Assembly: GCF_004348995.1 (NCBI RefSeq)
Contig: NZ_SMKQ01000017.1
Coordinates: 17,838 to 81,837 of the forward strand
Direction: 5' to 3'
Source: Nonomuraea terrae
GTDB lineage: Bacteria; Actinomycetota; Actinomycetes; Streptosporangiales; Streptosporangiaceae
DNA length: 64,000 nt
Of this stretch, positions 8,701-17,249 are shown piece by piece; the first letter of the stretch is position 1; each line of letters begins with the position of its first letter. The notes beneath the pieces are model-generated. The model made no database searches. It saw only the letters and a list, made by a program, of their open reading frames with translations, and was not told the origin of the DNA. The position numbers and the translations under genes are program-made.

Positions 8701-9351
8701 TCATCCGTTGGAAGTGCCTGGGGAGGGCTGGATGCGGCGTTCGACTGTTTCGGCGAGCTCGTGGCCGTAGGGACGGGGGTCGAAGCCGGGATCGCGGGTG
8801 AGACGTTCGGCGGCGGCGTCGATGGCGCCTCGGATGACCATTGCCAGGGTGTCGGGGTCGAAGTCGCTGAGTTTCGAGGCGTGTTGTTCTCGGGTGAGCA
8901 AGGCGGCCAGGTCGAGCGAGGCGAGTTCTTCCGGTACGGGGGCGGCGGTCGCCATGAGTTCCTTGAGGCGGCGGCGGTCGCGGCTGCGGTAGGTGGCCCC
9001 GAGTTCGATGACGGCCGCGATGTCCGAGGGGTTGTCGGCCAGGAAGTCGATGTTGGCACGGATGTAGGCGCGGATCCGGCCGATCGAGGTGGACTCGGCG
9101 GCGAGGGCGTTGGTGACGGCGTCGGCCAGCCGGGTGTGGATGTCGAAGGCCAGTGCCCCGACGAGAGCTTCCTTGTCGGGAAAGTAGTGCAGGATGGTGC
9201 CTTTGCTGGCTCCGATCCGCTCGGCGATGCGCGCCAGTGAGCTTTGCGCCCAGCCCAGCTCGACGATGGTGTCGATCGCGCCGCGGAGGATCTGGGCACG
9301 TCGGCCGCGTTCGGTGAAAGTCATGCTCTCGGTGTCCGGCTGCTTCCACAT
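8701..9351 (-). CDS. TetR-family repressor of the glycosyltransferase/esterase cluster
   Basis: Up to 216 residues; an internal ATG at 9324 (MTFTERGRR) is equally possible. The N-terminal helix-turn-helix reads RIAERIGASKGTILHYFPDKEALVGAL, diagnostic of TetR. The C-terminal ligand domain is all-helical and unassigned. It lies 51 bp downstream of the glycosyltransferase gene on the same strand, so it is probably cotranscribed and self-regulating. The nested palindromes at 10679-10726, between the glycosyltransferase and the divergent esterase, are the natural operator candidates. Confidence 0.88.
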   Translation of the reverse strand: MWKQPDTESMTFTERGRRAQILRGAIDTIVELGWAQSSLARIAERIGASKGTILHYFPDKEALVGALAFDIHTRLADAVTNALAAESTSIGRIRAYIRANIDFLADNPSDIAAVIELGATYRSRDRRRLKELMATAAPVPEELASLDLAALLTREQHASKLSDFDPDTLAMVIRGAIDAAAERLTRDPGFDPRPYGHELAETVERRIQPSPGTSNG

Positions 9352-9402
9352 GAGTGTGCGTGGGTCCTTCCGATGAGGGGGCGGTGTGTGCAGGTGTCAT
9401 CA

Positions 9403-10662
9403 TCATGCAGTTGCCGCAGTGAGTTGCCGCACGGCGGCTTCCACGTGTGCGGCGCCGTCTTCGTTGCGAAGTCTGTCTGCGATCGCGGTGGCACGCCGGC
9501 GATGGGCGGGGGTGCCGACGGCGCGGACGATGGCGTCGGCGAGCCGAGGTCCGGAGAGCCGGCGGAGGGGGATGATGGTGGGGGCCGCTCCGAGGGTGAC
9601 GAGTCGGCGCGCCCAGAAGGGCTGGTCATGTGCGACCGGCACCGGTACAGCGGGAACCCCGGCTCGTAGTCCTGCTGCCGTGGTTCCTGCTCCTGCGTGG
9701 TGTACGACTGCGGCGACCTGTGGGAACAGCCAGGAGTGAGGTACGTGGTCGATGACCAGCGCGTTGGGTGAATCGACGTCGATCCGGGCCCAACCGCGCT
9801 GCACGATGACGCGGTGCCCGGTGCGGACGATCATCTCGGTGACGACCTTGGCGATCACCGGGACCGGGACGTGCCGCATGCTGCCGAATCCGAGAAAGAC
9901 CGGGGGCGGCCCATCGGCGAGGAACTCCACCAGCTCGGCAGGCGGGTCCCACGACCGGCCCGGGGTGGGAGGCCACCAGTAACCGGCGATGTCGACGGCC
10001 TTGGGCCAGTCCGTTGGCCGGGGCACGACTGCAGGGCTGAACCCGTACAGCACGGGCAGTTCCTCGATCGCATAGCCGGCTCGCCGGCGCGGAGAGCCGG
10101 CCGGTGGCAGGCCGAGGGAGTCACGGAGATCGGCGACCAGTGGAGCGAACATGCGTGTCGCGAATCGGCCGAACACCTCAGCCGATACGCGGTTCATCCA
10201 CGGGCCGAGATCGCGCCCTCCCAACGGCAGTGGACCATGTTCCCGGGTCGGCGTCGCAGGCTGCAGCGGAAGCACCAGAAGGGGAACACCGCGAGCCTCT
10301 GCGATCGGCCCGGCCAGCAGCAGCGTCGACATCGAACAGGCCACCACGTCAGCGTCGGCGGCGGCTTCGACCATCACAGGCAGCTGGGCTCGCATGGCCT
10401 CCACGCCGAGCCCGAGCAGCGCGGCGGCGCCGACAGCACCGCCCTTGTTCGCACGCTGTGCACGCTCGGACTCCAGCAGCGTCGAGTGATCCTCGCTCGG
10501 CAGCGGCGTGAAGTCGATCTCCGCGTCGACGGCGGGACTCTCGTACGTGCTCAGTGCGGCCAGTCGTACCGCATGCCCGGCGGTGCGCAGCTGCTGCCCA
10601 AGCCCCGCATACGGGGCGACATCGCCGTAACTGCCATTGGTGATGAGCGCGACTCGCCCCAT
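9403..10662 (-). CDS. family-1 glycosyltransferase (MGT/sterol-UGT-like)
   Basis: A 419-residue GT-B glycosyltransferase. ATG at 10662 follows GGGAGAGG and gives the family start MGRVALITNGSYGDVAP. The C-terminal nucleotide-sugar site is clear: V-V-H-H-A-G-A-G-T-T-A-A-G-L-R-A-G-V-P-A-V with the following H-D-Q-P-F-W-A. Relatives glucosylate sterols, glycopeptide aglycones or macrolides. With a TetR gene behind it and a carboxylesterase divergent from it, modification of a foreign compound or self-resistance is a reasonable inference; the substrate is unknown. Confidence 0.87.
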   Translation of the reverse strand: MGRVALITNGSYGDVAPYAGLGQQLRTAGHAVRLAALSTYESPAVDAEIDFTPLPSEDHSTLLESERAQRANKGGAVGAAALLGLGVEAMRAQLPVMVEAAADADVVACSMSTLLLAGPIAEARGVPLLVLPLQPATPTREHGPLPLGGRDLGPWMNRVSAEVFGRFATRMFAPLVADLRDSLGLPPAGSPRRRAGYAIEELPVLYGFSPAVVPRPTDWPKAVDIAGYWWPPTPGRSWDPPAELVEFLADGPPPVFLGFGSMRHVPVPVIAKVVTEMIVRTGHRVIVQRGWARIDVDSPNALVIDHVPHSWLFPQVAAVVHHAGAGTTAAGLRAGVPAVPVPVAHDQPFWARRLVTLGAAPTIIPLRRLSGPRLADAIVRAVGTPAHRRRATAIADRLRNEDGAAHVEAAVRQLTAATA

Positions 10663-10678
10663 TGCCCTCTCCCGCATA

Positions 10679-10726
10679 CCGACTAGACATGTCTTTGACC
10701 ATCTGGTCAAATCTTAGACTAGTCGG
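10679..10726. promoter_or_regulatory. nested palindromes, candidate TetR operators in divergent promoter
   Basis: Three symmetric elements overlap. CCGACTAG (10679-10686) and CTAGTCGG (10719-10726) form an outer inverted repeat. Inside lies TTGACCATCTGGTCAA (10695-10710; 7-bp arms, 2-bp spacer), with equal 8-bp gaps on both sides. AGACATGTCT (10685-10694) is itself palindromic. The site starts 17 bp before the glycosyltransferase start and ends 68 bp before the esterase start, so one repressor could control both directions. Confidence 0.65.
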
Positions 10727-10793
10727 AATGTCGGCAGGTTCTCGACGGCCGCGCAGAACGATCGGCCGGTCTTGACCGAGGAAGGAGATGCGG

Positions 10794-12269
10794 ATGGGCG
10801 TGACCGTCCGGACAAGATGCGGTGCAGTACGAGGTGTCACAGAGAACGGCGTCACAGCGTTCCGGGGCATCCCCTACGCCGCGCCGTTGCACGGACCCCT
10901 GCGGTTCCAGGCACCGGCCCAGCCATCGCCGTGGGAGGGCGTGCGGGATGCGCGGACCTTCGGAGCGTCTGTTCCTCAGCCGGAGCATCCTCAGGCGCCT
11001 GCGGCCGGGGCTGATCCGGAGTGCCTCACCCTCAACATCTGGACCCCACATCCCGGGGACGGCGGCCTGCCGGTCATGGTGTGGTTCCACGGCGGCTTGT
11101 TCGTGGCCGGATCCGCGACCAGCCCCGACTTCGACGGAACCGCCCTGGCCTGCGACGGGGTCGTGCTGGTGACAGTGAACTACCGCGTCGGTTACGAGGG
11201 CTTCGGCTGGGTGAAGGACGCGCCCTGCAACCGCGGCGTGCTCGACCAGATCGCCGCGCTGCGCTGGGTGCAGGACAACATCGCTGCGTTCGGCGGGAAC
11301 CCGGACTCGGTCACAGTGTTCGGCCAGTCCGCCGGGGCGACCTCGATAGCCGCGCTGGTCGCGGCCGAGACAACGAGCGGCCTGCTCCACCGGGCGATCG
11401 CCCAGAGTCCCGGCAACGTGTTCGTCCCCCTTGAAGAGGCACGCACCGTTTCGGGGATGATCACCGGCGAGCTCGGCATCGACCCGACGGCCGAGGCGTT
11501 GGCGGCCGTACCGCCGAAGGCCATCCACGCCGTGCAGTGGAACCCGGTGGTGGTCATGTCCGCGGAGCCGGGCGCCTGGACTCATCCGCACAGCCCGTAC
11601 GCATTCATCCTGGACGGTGAGCTGCTCGATGAGCGCCCTTGGGCGGCGATGCGCCGAACCGGGACAGGGCGGTCGATCGATCTGATCTGCGGCTCCACAG
11701 CCGAGGAGGCCCGCTTCTTCACCGTGGGTCAGGATCCGGCTGAGGCAGATCCTGTCCGAGCCGCCCAAAGCGTGGGCTTGGACGCCGCCAAGGTGCAGGA
11801 CTATCGGCGGACCCGCCCTGGCATCACCGATGCCGACCTGACCATGTTGATGGTCTCCGACGCGATGTTCCGGATGCCCGCACGCTGGTGTGCGCAGGCC
11901 CACGCCGGCATCGGAGGACGCACCTACCTCTACGAGTTCGCCTGGGCAGGGAACCCCGCCCTGGGCGCCTGCCATGGCCTCGACGTGCCGTTCACCTTCG
12001 GGGTCTCGACCGGCCCGCTGAGTGCGGACCTCTTCGGGGCGGCGGTGCCCAGTGAGTTCGAGATTCTGTCCGCCGCGATGCGCGACGCCTGGGTTTCGTT
12101 CGCCGCCACCGGGGATCCAGGCTGGCCCCGCTATCAGCGCGACGACTGGCCGGCCCGCATCTGGGCCACCCCGCCCAAGGTGCGCACAGACCCGACGGCG
12201 ACCTGTGCGGCGATCTGGGAACAACACGGCCGCCACACGGCCGCCACCGAAGAGAAACCCGCCAAATGA
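10794..12269 (+). CDS. type-B carboxylesterase
   Basis: A 491-residue alpha/beta hydrolase; ATG at 10794 is preferred because AAGGAG lies about 6 bases before it. The oxyanion motif HGG is near residue 99. The nucleophile is Ser179 in FGQSAGA, the acid is likely in STAEEARFF, and the histidine lies in CHGLDVPF. Length and motif order match the pnbA/carboxylesterase family. It is divergent from the glycosyltransferase gene across the palindrome cluster. It hydrolyses esters; the natural substrate is unknown. Confidence 0.9.
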   Translation: MGVTVRTRCGAVRGVTENGVTAFRGIPYAAPLHGPLRFQAPAQPSPWEGVRDARTFGASVPQPEHPQAPAAGADPECLTLNIWTPHPGDGGLPVMVWFHGGLFVAGSATSPDFDGTALACDGVVLVTVNYRVGYEGFGWVKDAPCNRGVLDQIAALRWVQDNIAAFGGNPDSVTVFGQSAGATSIAALVAAETTSGLLHRAIAQSPGNVFVPLEEARTVSGMITGELGIDPTAEALAAVPPKAIHAVQWNPVVVMSAEPGAWTHPHSPYAFILDGELLDERPWAAMRRTGTGRSIDLICGSTAEEARFFTVGQDPAEADPVRAAQSVGLDAAKVQDYRRTRPGITDADLTMLMVSDAMFRMPARWCAQAHAGIGGRTYLYEFAWAGNPALGACHGLDVPFTFGVSTGPLSADLFGAAVPSEFEILSAAMRDAWVSFAATGDPGWPRYQRDDWPARIWATPPKVRTDPTATCAAIWEQHGRHTAATEEKPAK

Positions 12270-12680
12270 GCACGGCCGTAGGTTCTGGACCTTCAGGAAG
12301 ACAAGTCCCATGAACCGGGCCGCGTTCCCCAGCGCTCCGCATCCTCAGCTTCGTTGGATATTCCGCGATCGGCGATTCCACCGGCAAATGTGTTGGATGC
12401 TCGGCCGACGCTGCGACTGCCGTGGATCCAGGCTCACGCACATCCGTGGAACGCGGGTCAAGTGTTCAATACTGCCGACGAATAGGTTGAACCCAGCCAA
12501 TCTCCGACGCATTACTGCCAAATATTGAGCGGCTCCAGGCCAGCCCCTTCGCTCGCTGTCTCTTCGAAAAAACTGTGCATGGATGTAGACGGCGTGATCG
12601 TAACGCTATCCACCTGGATGTACGTCGGCAATTCCCTGCGCGTGGGGCCTGTGACAACCCTGCTGACGAAAGGTCCATTC

Positions 12681-13187
12681 GTGAACCCACTCCTGCCGGA
12701 CAACTATTACGAGCCCCTTGTCGGACTTGCCACATTCCTCATCACTCTGTTCATCATCGACAAACTGCTCGTACCGCGCTTCCAGAAGACGCTGGCCGAG
12801 CGGGCCGACGCGATTGACGGCGGAATCATGAGGGCAGAGGAGGCCCAAGCCGAGGCCCGGATTCTGCAGCGGCAATACCACGAGCAGCTGGAAGAGGCGC
12901 GGCGCGGCGCGGCGCTGCTGCGGGAGGAGGCCCGCGAGCAGGGCGCGCAGATCAGGGCCGAGCTCCGCGCGCAGGCGCAGGCCGAGGCTCGCCACCTCAT
13001 CGAGACGGCGCACGCCCAGATCGAGGCCGACAGACAGGCGGCGTTCGCCCAAATCCGCACGGAGATCGGCCGTCTGTCGACCGACCTGGCGGACCGCATC
13101 ATCGGGGAGTCATTGGAGGAGGACGTACGGCGTACCGGCATCGTGGAGCGATTCTTGGACGAGCTGGAGAACCGAACGGTCTCGTGA
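12681..13187 (+). CDS. orphan ATP synthase F0 b-subunit homologue
   Basis: A 168-residue protein starting at GTG 12681, with AAAGGT about 6 bases upstream; the frame is open further back to 12525. The N-terminus VNPLLPDNYYE and one membrane span (LVGLATFLITLFIIDKLLV) are followed by a long charged coiled coil rich in EAQAEA and EEAREQGAQI repeats and a C-terminal DRIIGESLEEDVRR segment. This is the full architecture of actinobacterial AtpF. No other ATP synthase gene is present (a, c, delta, alpha and so on), so it is a solitary paralogue. Function is unknown; it could replace AtpF or form an unrelated peripheral stalk. 12270-12680 contains no other gene I can support. Confidence 0.75.
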   Translation: MNPLLPDNYYEPLVGLATFLITLFIIDKLLVPRFQKTLAERADAIDGGIMRAEEAQAEARILQRQYHEQLEEARRGAALLREEAREQGAQIRAELRAQAQAEARHLIETAHAQIEADRQAAFAQIRTEIGRLSTDLADRIIGESLEEDVRRTGIVERFLDELENRTVS

Positions 13188-13236
13188 GGTAACGGGCCGA
13201 CGGCCGGCCAAGATCTCGCCACGTGATCATTCGTAG

Positions 13237-13400
13237 CAAGCCGGTCCCGAGTGACCGTGATTGCCCCCTCGTCCTCCCTCTTAACGGCCCACTGATGGCC
13301 CGGCGACAGCCCGCGACCTGGTGTTTCTCGCGCAACGCGCGTACCCCCGCCGCCTGATCACCCCGTCCGCCGTCATCCCGCCCCCGAAGAGGAAGCAAGG
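13237..13400 (+). repeat. integration-arm remnant lacking the tRNA core
   Basis: About 160 bp closely resemble the sequence that follows the 41-bp tRNA piece at 23284 and 24308. Shared parts are the GGTCC-GAGTGACCGTG segment, a degenerate pair TTAACGGCCC/TGATGGCCC (equivalent to the TTAATGGCCC/CTAATGGCCC arms), CCCGCGACCTGGTGTTTCTC, and the following GATCACCCCGTC stretch. The tRNA core itself is missing, which suggests a deletion through an old attachment site. It marks the left edge of the array visible in this window. Confidence 0.6.
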
Positions 13401-13459
13401 AGAGCGCTTAACTCTCGCCGATGTGCAACCACCGACGGCGGCCCTCCCAACGTTAACAA

Positions 13460-13503
13460 GGCAGCCGGGATGCTGCCGGAGGATAAGTGGTAGGATAAAG
13501 GGC
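13460..13503 (+). promoter_or_regulatory. vapBC promoter/operator candidate
   Basis: GGCAGC (13460-13465) and GCTGCC (13472-13477) form a perfect inverted repeat. A possible -10 hexamer TAGGAT (13491-13496) ends 7 bases before the antitoxin ATG, so the message may be leaderless or nearly so. Antitoxins of this kind usually repress their own promoter, and the inverted repeat is well placed for that (inference). Confidence 0.4.
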
Positions 13504-13764
13504 ATGAGTGAGCCTACTGGAAAGTATTCGATCACCATGCCGCGTGACATCGCCGAGGCCGCCCGATCCCGGAGCGGCCCTTCCGGCCTGTCCGCCTACG
13601 TCGCCGCCGCCGTCGCCCGCCAGATCGAGCGCGACAACCTCAGTGAACTCATCCAGGTAGCCGAGGCCGAGCATGGCCCCATCACCGACGACGAGGTCCA
13701 GGCACTGCGCGACCAACTCCACCAGGCCCGGCAGGGACAGGCCAATGGCGGGGCGGCTGCGTGA
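13504..13764 (+). CDS. VapB-like antitoxin
   Basis: An 86-residue protein starting MSEPTGKYSITMPRDIAEAAR, a ribbon-helix-helix-like opening in which the first strand binds DNA. It continues with a helical, acidic C-terminal tail suited to toxin binding. Its stop overlaps the GTG start of the PIN-domain gene (GTGA), the usual coupling of a type II toxin-antitoxin pair. Assignment to the VapB group rests mainly on that partner. Confidence 0.7.
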   Translation: MSEPTGKYSITMPRDIAEAARSRSGPSGLSAYVAAAVARQIERDNLSELIQVAEAEHGPITDDEVQALRDQLHQARQGQANGGAAA

Positions 13765-14174
13765 CCCGTACTCCCGCTACTCCCGGCGGCACCCTTGTCC
13801 TCGACAGCGAGGGACTGGCCAAGGCCGTCCTGCGCGACCGTACGGTCACCGCATGGCTTGCTCTCGCCCGTGCCGACGACCTCCGCGTCATCACCTCTGC
13901 CGCCACCCTCGTCGAGGTGGTCCACCCTCGCATCAACCGGCCGGCTCTGGAGTGGACGTTGTCCCGCCTTGTCATCGAACCGGTTACCGAACCAATCGCC
14001 CGCCACGCCGCCACACTCTTGTCCAACGCCGGCCTGCACGGGCACACGTACGCCATCGATGCCATGCTCAGCGCCACCGCCCTCGCCGCCCCAGGCCCCG
14101 TCACGGTCCTCACCTCCGACCCCGAGGACCTCGCCGGACTGTGTGGTGCACGCGTCACTGTCATCAAGATTTGA
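13761..14174 (+). CDS. VapC-like PIN-domain ribonuclease toxin
   Basis: A 137-residue PIN-domain protein with the acidic metal-binding residues in place: Asp15 (LVLDSEG), Glu52 (TLVEVVHP), Asp100 (AIDAML) and Asp120 (LTSDPEDL). Size and motif spacing fit VapC endoribonucleases. It is translated from GTG overlapping the antitoxin stop. The pair sits in a ~1 kb stretch between an arm remnant (13237) and a tRNA-derived repeat (14303), so it is probably cargo of a former integrative element and may have stabilised it. Confidence 0.8.
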   Translation: MTRTPATPGGTLVLDSEGLAKAVLRDRTVTAWLALARADDLRVITSAATLVEVVHPRINRPALEWTLSRLVIEPVTEPIARHAATLLSNAGLHGHTYAIDAMLSATALAAPGPVTVLTSDPEDLAGLCGARVTVIKI

Positions 14175-14254
14175 GTTATGTCCCGTCCTGCTGGTTCCAA
14201 CAGGGTGATCACGACCCTGATGACACGCAGAGATCAACAGCATCAGGAAACATC

Positions 14255-14293
14255 AAAGCCCAGGTTCCGAATCCATCGGTCTACCTGGGCTTT
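14255..14293. terminator. att-associated hairpin (copy A)
   Basis: AAAGCCCAGGT pairs with ACCTGGGCTTT around a 17-base interior. It is nearly identical to the hairpin just downstream of the intact tRNA-Gly (35083-35121) and sits at the same distance from the 41-bp core. It could also terminate vapBC transcription. Confidence 0.6.
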
Positions 14294-14302
14294 CACTATG
14301 AG

Positions 14303-14343
14303 AGCGGGTGACGGGAATCGAACCCGCGCTGTCAGCTTGGGAA
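14303..14343 (-). repeat. tRNA-Gly-derived attachment core, copy A
   Basis: This 41-bp stretch is identical to the tRNA-Gly(CCC) segment 35131-35171, from the 3' end through the T-arm and variable loop into the anticodon loop. The bases after it (CTGCACCGATCACG) do not complete a tRNA. It is a left-over attachment site. No arm repeats are visible to its right, unlike copies B to F. Confidence 0.85.
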
Positions 14344-14479
14344 CTGCACCGATCACGATCCCTGTAGCAGGGGATTGCTGGTCGCAGGGGAAGTCGGTGA
14401 GGTCGCAAGTCGTGACTTCTTCCTCATCAGGACCGTGCACGTCGTGATCACGTGATCGCTATCTGCCAGATAACAAGAG

Positions 14480-16912
14480 CTATCCCGCGAGCTTGCCCGA
14501 GCTGGACGGCAAGCGTTCCGGGATCTGAGAGTTCCTGGCCAGGGTGTAGCTGCGGGTGACCGCGATGAGGCCGCCGTCCTCCCTGGTGGCCGCGACCAGG
14601 TTGGGAGGTCTGGAGACGAAGCCCGGCACCGCACTGAGCCCGTCGGTCTCAGCGATGGCGGTGAGGCGAATCCGGTCCTTTTCCGGTATGCGCACGGTGA
14701 TCTGGACTCCCCGGGCGGGGACGCCGCGGAAGCGGATCTCCGAGGGCCAGGTGCCGACTCGTGTGCCGGTGACGGGCACGCTCGCCGACCCGAACCGGCC
14801 GGCCGATGCGGTGGCGTGGGTGATCGGCTGGTCGAGCCGTAGCGTCACCGAGCGCGTGCCCTTCCCAACGGTCACGTGCAGTTTGAGCGTGTCCCCGCTG
14901 TGGGCCAGGACGGCGACTCGCGGACCGCCGACGGCGATCACCGGTGCGGGACCGGTCCACAGCGTGCCCCGTGCGTACCCGGCGGGCAGCGCGGAGGTGT
15001 CGTGGCCGGACACGTACTGCCTGGTCCACTGCGCCGGGTCCGCGTCGGCGCTGACCCAGTGGGCGGTGCGGGTGTCGGCGTCCATGACGTACGCCAGATG
15101 CGTGCGCTGCGGCCGGCCGGCGTCGAAGTCGTCCACCACGAGCCCGGCAGCGACCAGCCCCGCCGCGAGGAGAAGGGCCGTCAAAGGTACTGCGAGGACG
15201 GCGGCACGTTTCGGCCGGGTGGCGAGATCGGGCAGGAACAGCTCCGCGATCGGCACGACGATCAGCCCGAACAAGGCCAGCACCAGCGCGCTCACCCCGC
15301 CGAGCGCCAGCCCCATCCCGTCGAAGACGTTCCCGGCCAGGGACGGCAGCAGCATGGCGGCCGTGACCGGGCCCAGCATCGCCACGACCGTCCGCGCCCA
15401 GGCAGGCGTGCGGAGCAGGACTGCGGCCAGCCAGCCGAGCGCGCCCATCAGCGCCGGCAGAGCGAACAGGAAAGACGCCCCGGGAGCGACCTGGGCGCAC
15501 AGCACGCCCAGCCCGGCGACCCAGATCAGCGCCCCGACCGCCAGCGCCGCCGGGCCCAGCCTGCGCCGCAGCACCAGGTACCAGCCGAGGACCGCCAGCG
15601 CGCACAGGACCGCGATCGCCGCCTGGTACGGACGCGGGCGGTGCAGCAGCCCGCCCATCAGGTCGTAGGCCGGCCGCCAGGACACCAGCAGTTCCCACAA
15701 ACCCTGCGCCAAGGCGGCCGACACCACCAACGGCACCACGGCCGAGACCGTCGCCGCGATCAGCCGGGGCAGGCTCAGCAACCGCCTGACGCGCGCCAGT
15801 AGCACCAGACCCGCCACCGCGACGACGGCCAGCACCGCCAGCGGCCAGACGAGCTGACCGGGATACGTGATCATGGTGCCGAGCGCGCGGAAGTAGGTGA
15901 CGTCGTGATCGGAGGCCAGCGTCCGCAGGTCCGCTCCGCCGAGGGCGCGCGCCAGCGCCAGCATGTTGCTGCCGTGGTGTTGCAGGCTGCCCCGGTTGAG
16001 GTTGGCGATGGAGTCGCCCGCGGTGTGATACAGCGAGGAACGCTGGATGTAGGCGAAGTTCATGCCGGTGAAGCCGGCCTTGGTCAGCGGGGTGAAGTCG
16101 GTGTTGTTGGGCAGCAGCCGATACAGCTCCACCATGGCGGAGTGGCCGCGCGGGGCGGGGACGGCGCCTGTGAATGTCTCGACCAGGCGGGCGTTGTTCG
16201 CGGAGGTCTCGAACATCAGCGAGGGGCCGCTGACCCCGCGCGCCTCCCAGTTCAGCAGCACGCCGCCGGCCTTGCCCAGGCGGTGCTCACGGACGAAGGC
16301 CTCGGCGCCGAGCACGCCGTCCTCCTCACCGTCCGACATGAGCAGCACGATGTCGTTACGCAGGCCGGGACCGGCGCGCAGCGCCCGGACGGTCTCGATC
16401 ATCGCGGCCACCGCGGCGCCGTCGTCGGAGGCGCCCGGTCCCATGGCCGCGGAGTCGTAGTGCGCGGCGATGAGCACGGTGCCGGTCGAGCCCGTTCCCT
16501 GCAACCGGCCCACGATGTTGTCGACCTGGCCGAACGTCGCCAGCCCCGCCGCGGACCGGGCGCCGACCGAACGTTGGATCTCGACCTGAAGCCCTGCCGC
16601 GCGCAGTTGCCCGGCCAGGTAGTCCCGGGCCCGGTCGCTGGCCGGGCTGCCGATGGGCCGTGGTTCGGCGGCGAACTCCTTCAGGTGAACCAGCGCGCGC
16701 TCGGCGCTGAACTGGTCGTCCGGGGCGGTGGCCGACAGGGGTTGCATGGTGCTGTCGGCCATGGCGGACAACATGATCACAGCGGCCAGGGTGAGCAGGG
16801 CCGCCAGCCCGGCCAGTATCCGCCGGGGGACGTCCAAGAACTTTCCGATCATGGCCAGGAACGGTAGGCCGAGCCGCTTACCCGGCGGAATGAGGCGCCC
16901 GACCGATTGCAC
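14480..16912 (-). CDS. M28 zinc aminopeptidase with C-terminal polytopic membrane domain
   Basis: An 810-residue protein; GTG at 16912 is the longest start, and Met21 is an alternative. After an N-terminal membrane span (~32-52) comes an M28 peptidase domain with all expected zinc ligands: His151/Asp153 (AAHYDS), Asp163-164 (GASDDGA), Glu196-197 (SDGEEDG), Glu223 (NWEARG) and His296 (LYHTAGDS). From residue ~320 follow eight or nine hydrophobic segments and then a soluble ~200-residue tail. The layout matches membrane-bound M28 peptidases related to ER-type Fxna/ERMP1 proteins. The catalytic part should face outside. It is the main cargo between attachment copies A and B. Confidence 0.85.
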   Translation of the reverse strand: MQSVGRLIPPGKRLGLPFLAMIGKFLDVPRRILAGLAALLTLAAVIMLSAMADSTMQPLSATAPDDQFSAERALVHLKEFAAEPRPIGSPASDRARDYLAGQLRAAGLQVEIQRSVGARSAAGLATFGQVDNIVGRLQGTGSTGTVLIAAHYDSAAMGPGASDDGAAVAAMIETVRALRAGPGLRNDIVLLMSDGEEDGVLGAEAFVREHRLGKAGGVLLNWEARGVSGPSLMFETSANNARLVETFTGAVPAPRGHSAMVELYRLLPNNTDFTPLTKAGFTGMNFAYIQRSSLYHTAGDSIANLNRGSLQHHGSNMLALARALGGADLRTLASDHDVTYFRALGTMITYPGQLVWPLAVLAVVAVAGLVLLARVRRLLSLPRLIAATVSAVVPLVVSAALAQGLWELLVSWRPAYDLMGGLLHRPRPYQAAIAVLCALAVLGWYLVLRRRLGPAALAVGALIWVAGLGVLCAQVAPGASFLFALPALMGALGWLAAVLLRTPAWARTVVAMLGPVTAAMLLPSLAGNVFDGMGLALGGVSALVLALFGLIVVPIAELFLPDLATRPKRAAVLAVPLTALLLAAGLVAAGLVVDDFDAGRPQRTHLAYVMDADTRTAHWVSADADPAQWTRQYVSGHDTSALPAGYARGTLWTGPAPVIAVGGPRVAVLAHSGDTLKLHVTVGKGTRSVTLRLDQPITHATASAGRFGSASVPVTGTRVGTWPSEIRFRGVPARGVQITVRIPEKDRIRLTAIAETDGLSAVPGFVSRPPNLVAATREDGGLIAVTRSYTLARNSQIPERLPSSSGKLAG

Positions 16913-16988
16913 CTGTGGTTTTCCGCACTCCTGAAACGGCCATGCGCCTCATTCCAGACCCACCATGATCATTCATAGCCTTTGAGGC

Positions 16989-17160
16989 ATGACGGATTGG
17001 CTGATCGAACTGATGGAGATCCTCGGAGCGCCGGGTGCGGGTCTGGCGATCGCGCTGGAAATCTCTTCCCGCCCCTGTCCAGCGAGGTGATCCTGCCGCT
17101 GGCCGGCTTCACCTCCTCCAGAGGCGAGTTGAACCTGCTGTACGTTCTGGCCTGGACCAT
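16989..17160 (+). pseudogene. DedA-family membrane protein, truncated and frameshifted
   Basis: The first frame from ATG 16989 reads MTDWLIELMEILGAPGAGLAIALE and then derails. The continuation FPPLSSEVILPLAGFTSSRGELNLLY lies in the next frame. Together they give the N-terminal ~55 residues of a DedA/SNARE-associated protein, whose hallmark is E-N-L-F-P-P-x-P-S-E. The coding match ends at about 17160, exactly where an arm-type repeat and attachment copy B begin, so the rest of the gene was probably lost by integration or deletion. Confidence 0.65.
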
Positions 17161-17162
17161 TC

Positions 17163-17173
17163 GTTAGTCGCAC
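17163..17173 (+). repeat. arm-type repeat left of attachment copy B
   Basis: GTTAGTCGCAC followed by GGAAGATCGAG matches, with one change, the second unit and flank at 590-611 next to the integrase remnant. It is separated from core B by the hairpin region AAGCCAGGTCAG/CTGACCTGGCTT (17204-17238), as in the other copies. Confidence 0.5.
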
Positions 17174-17249
17174 GGAAGATCGAGAATAGCCCTAGAAGCG
17201 ATCAAAGCCAGGTCAGAAATCCATCCCTGACCTGGCTTTTCGTAGTGAG

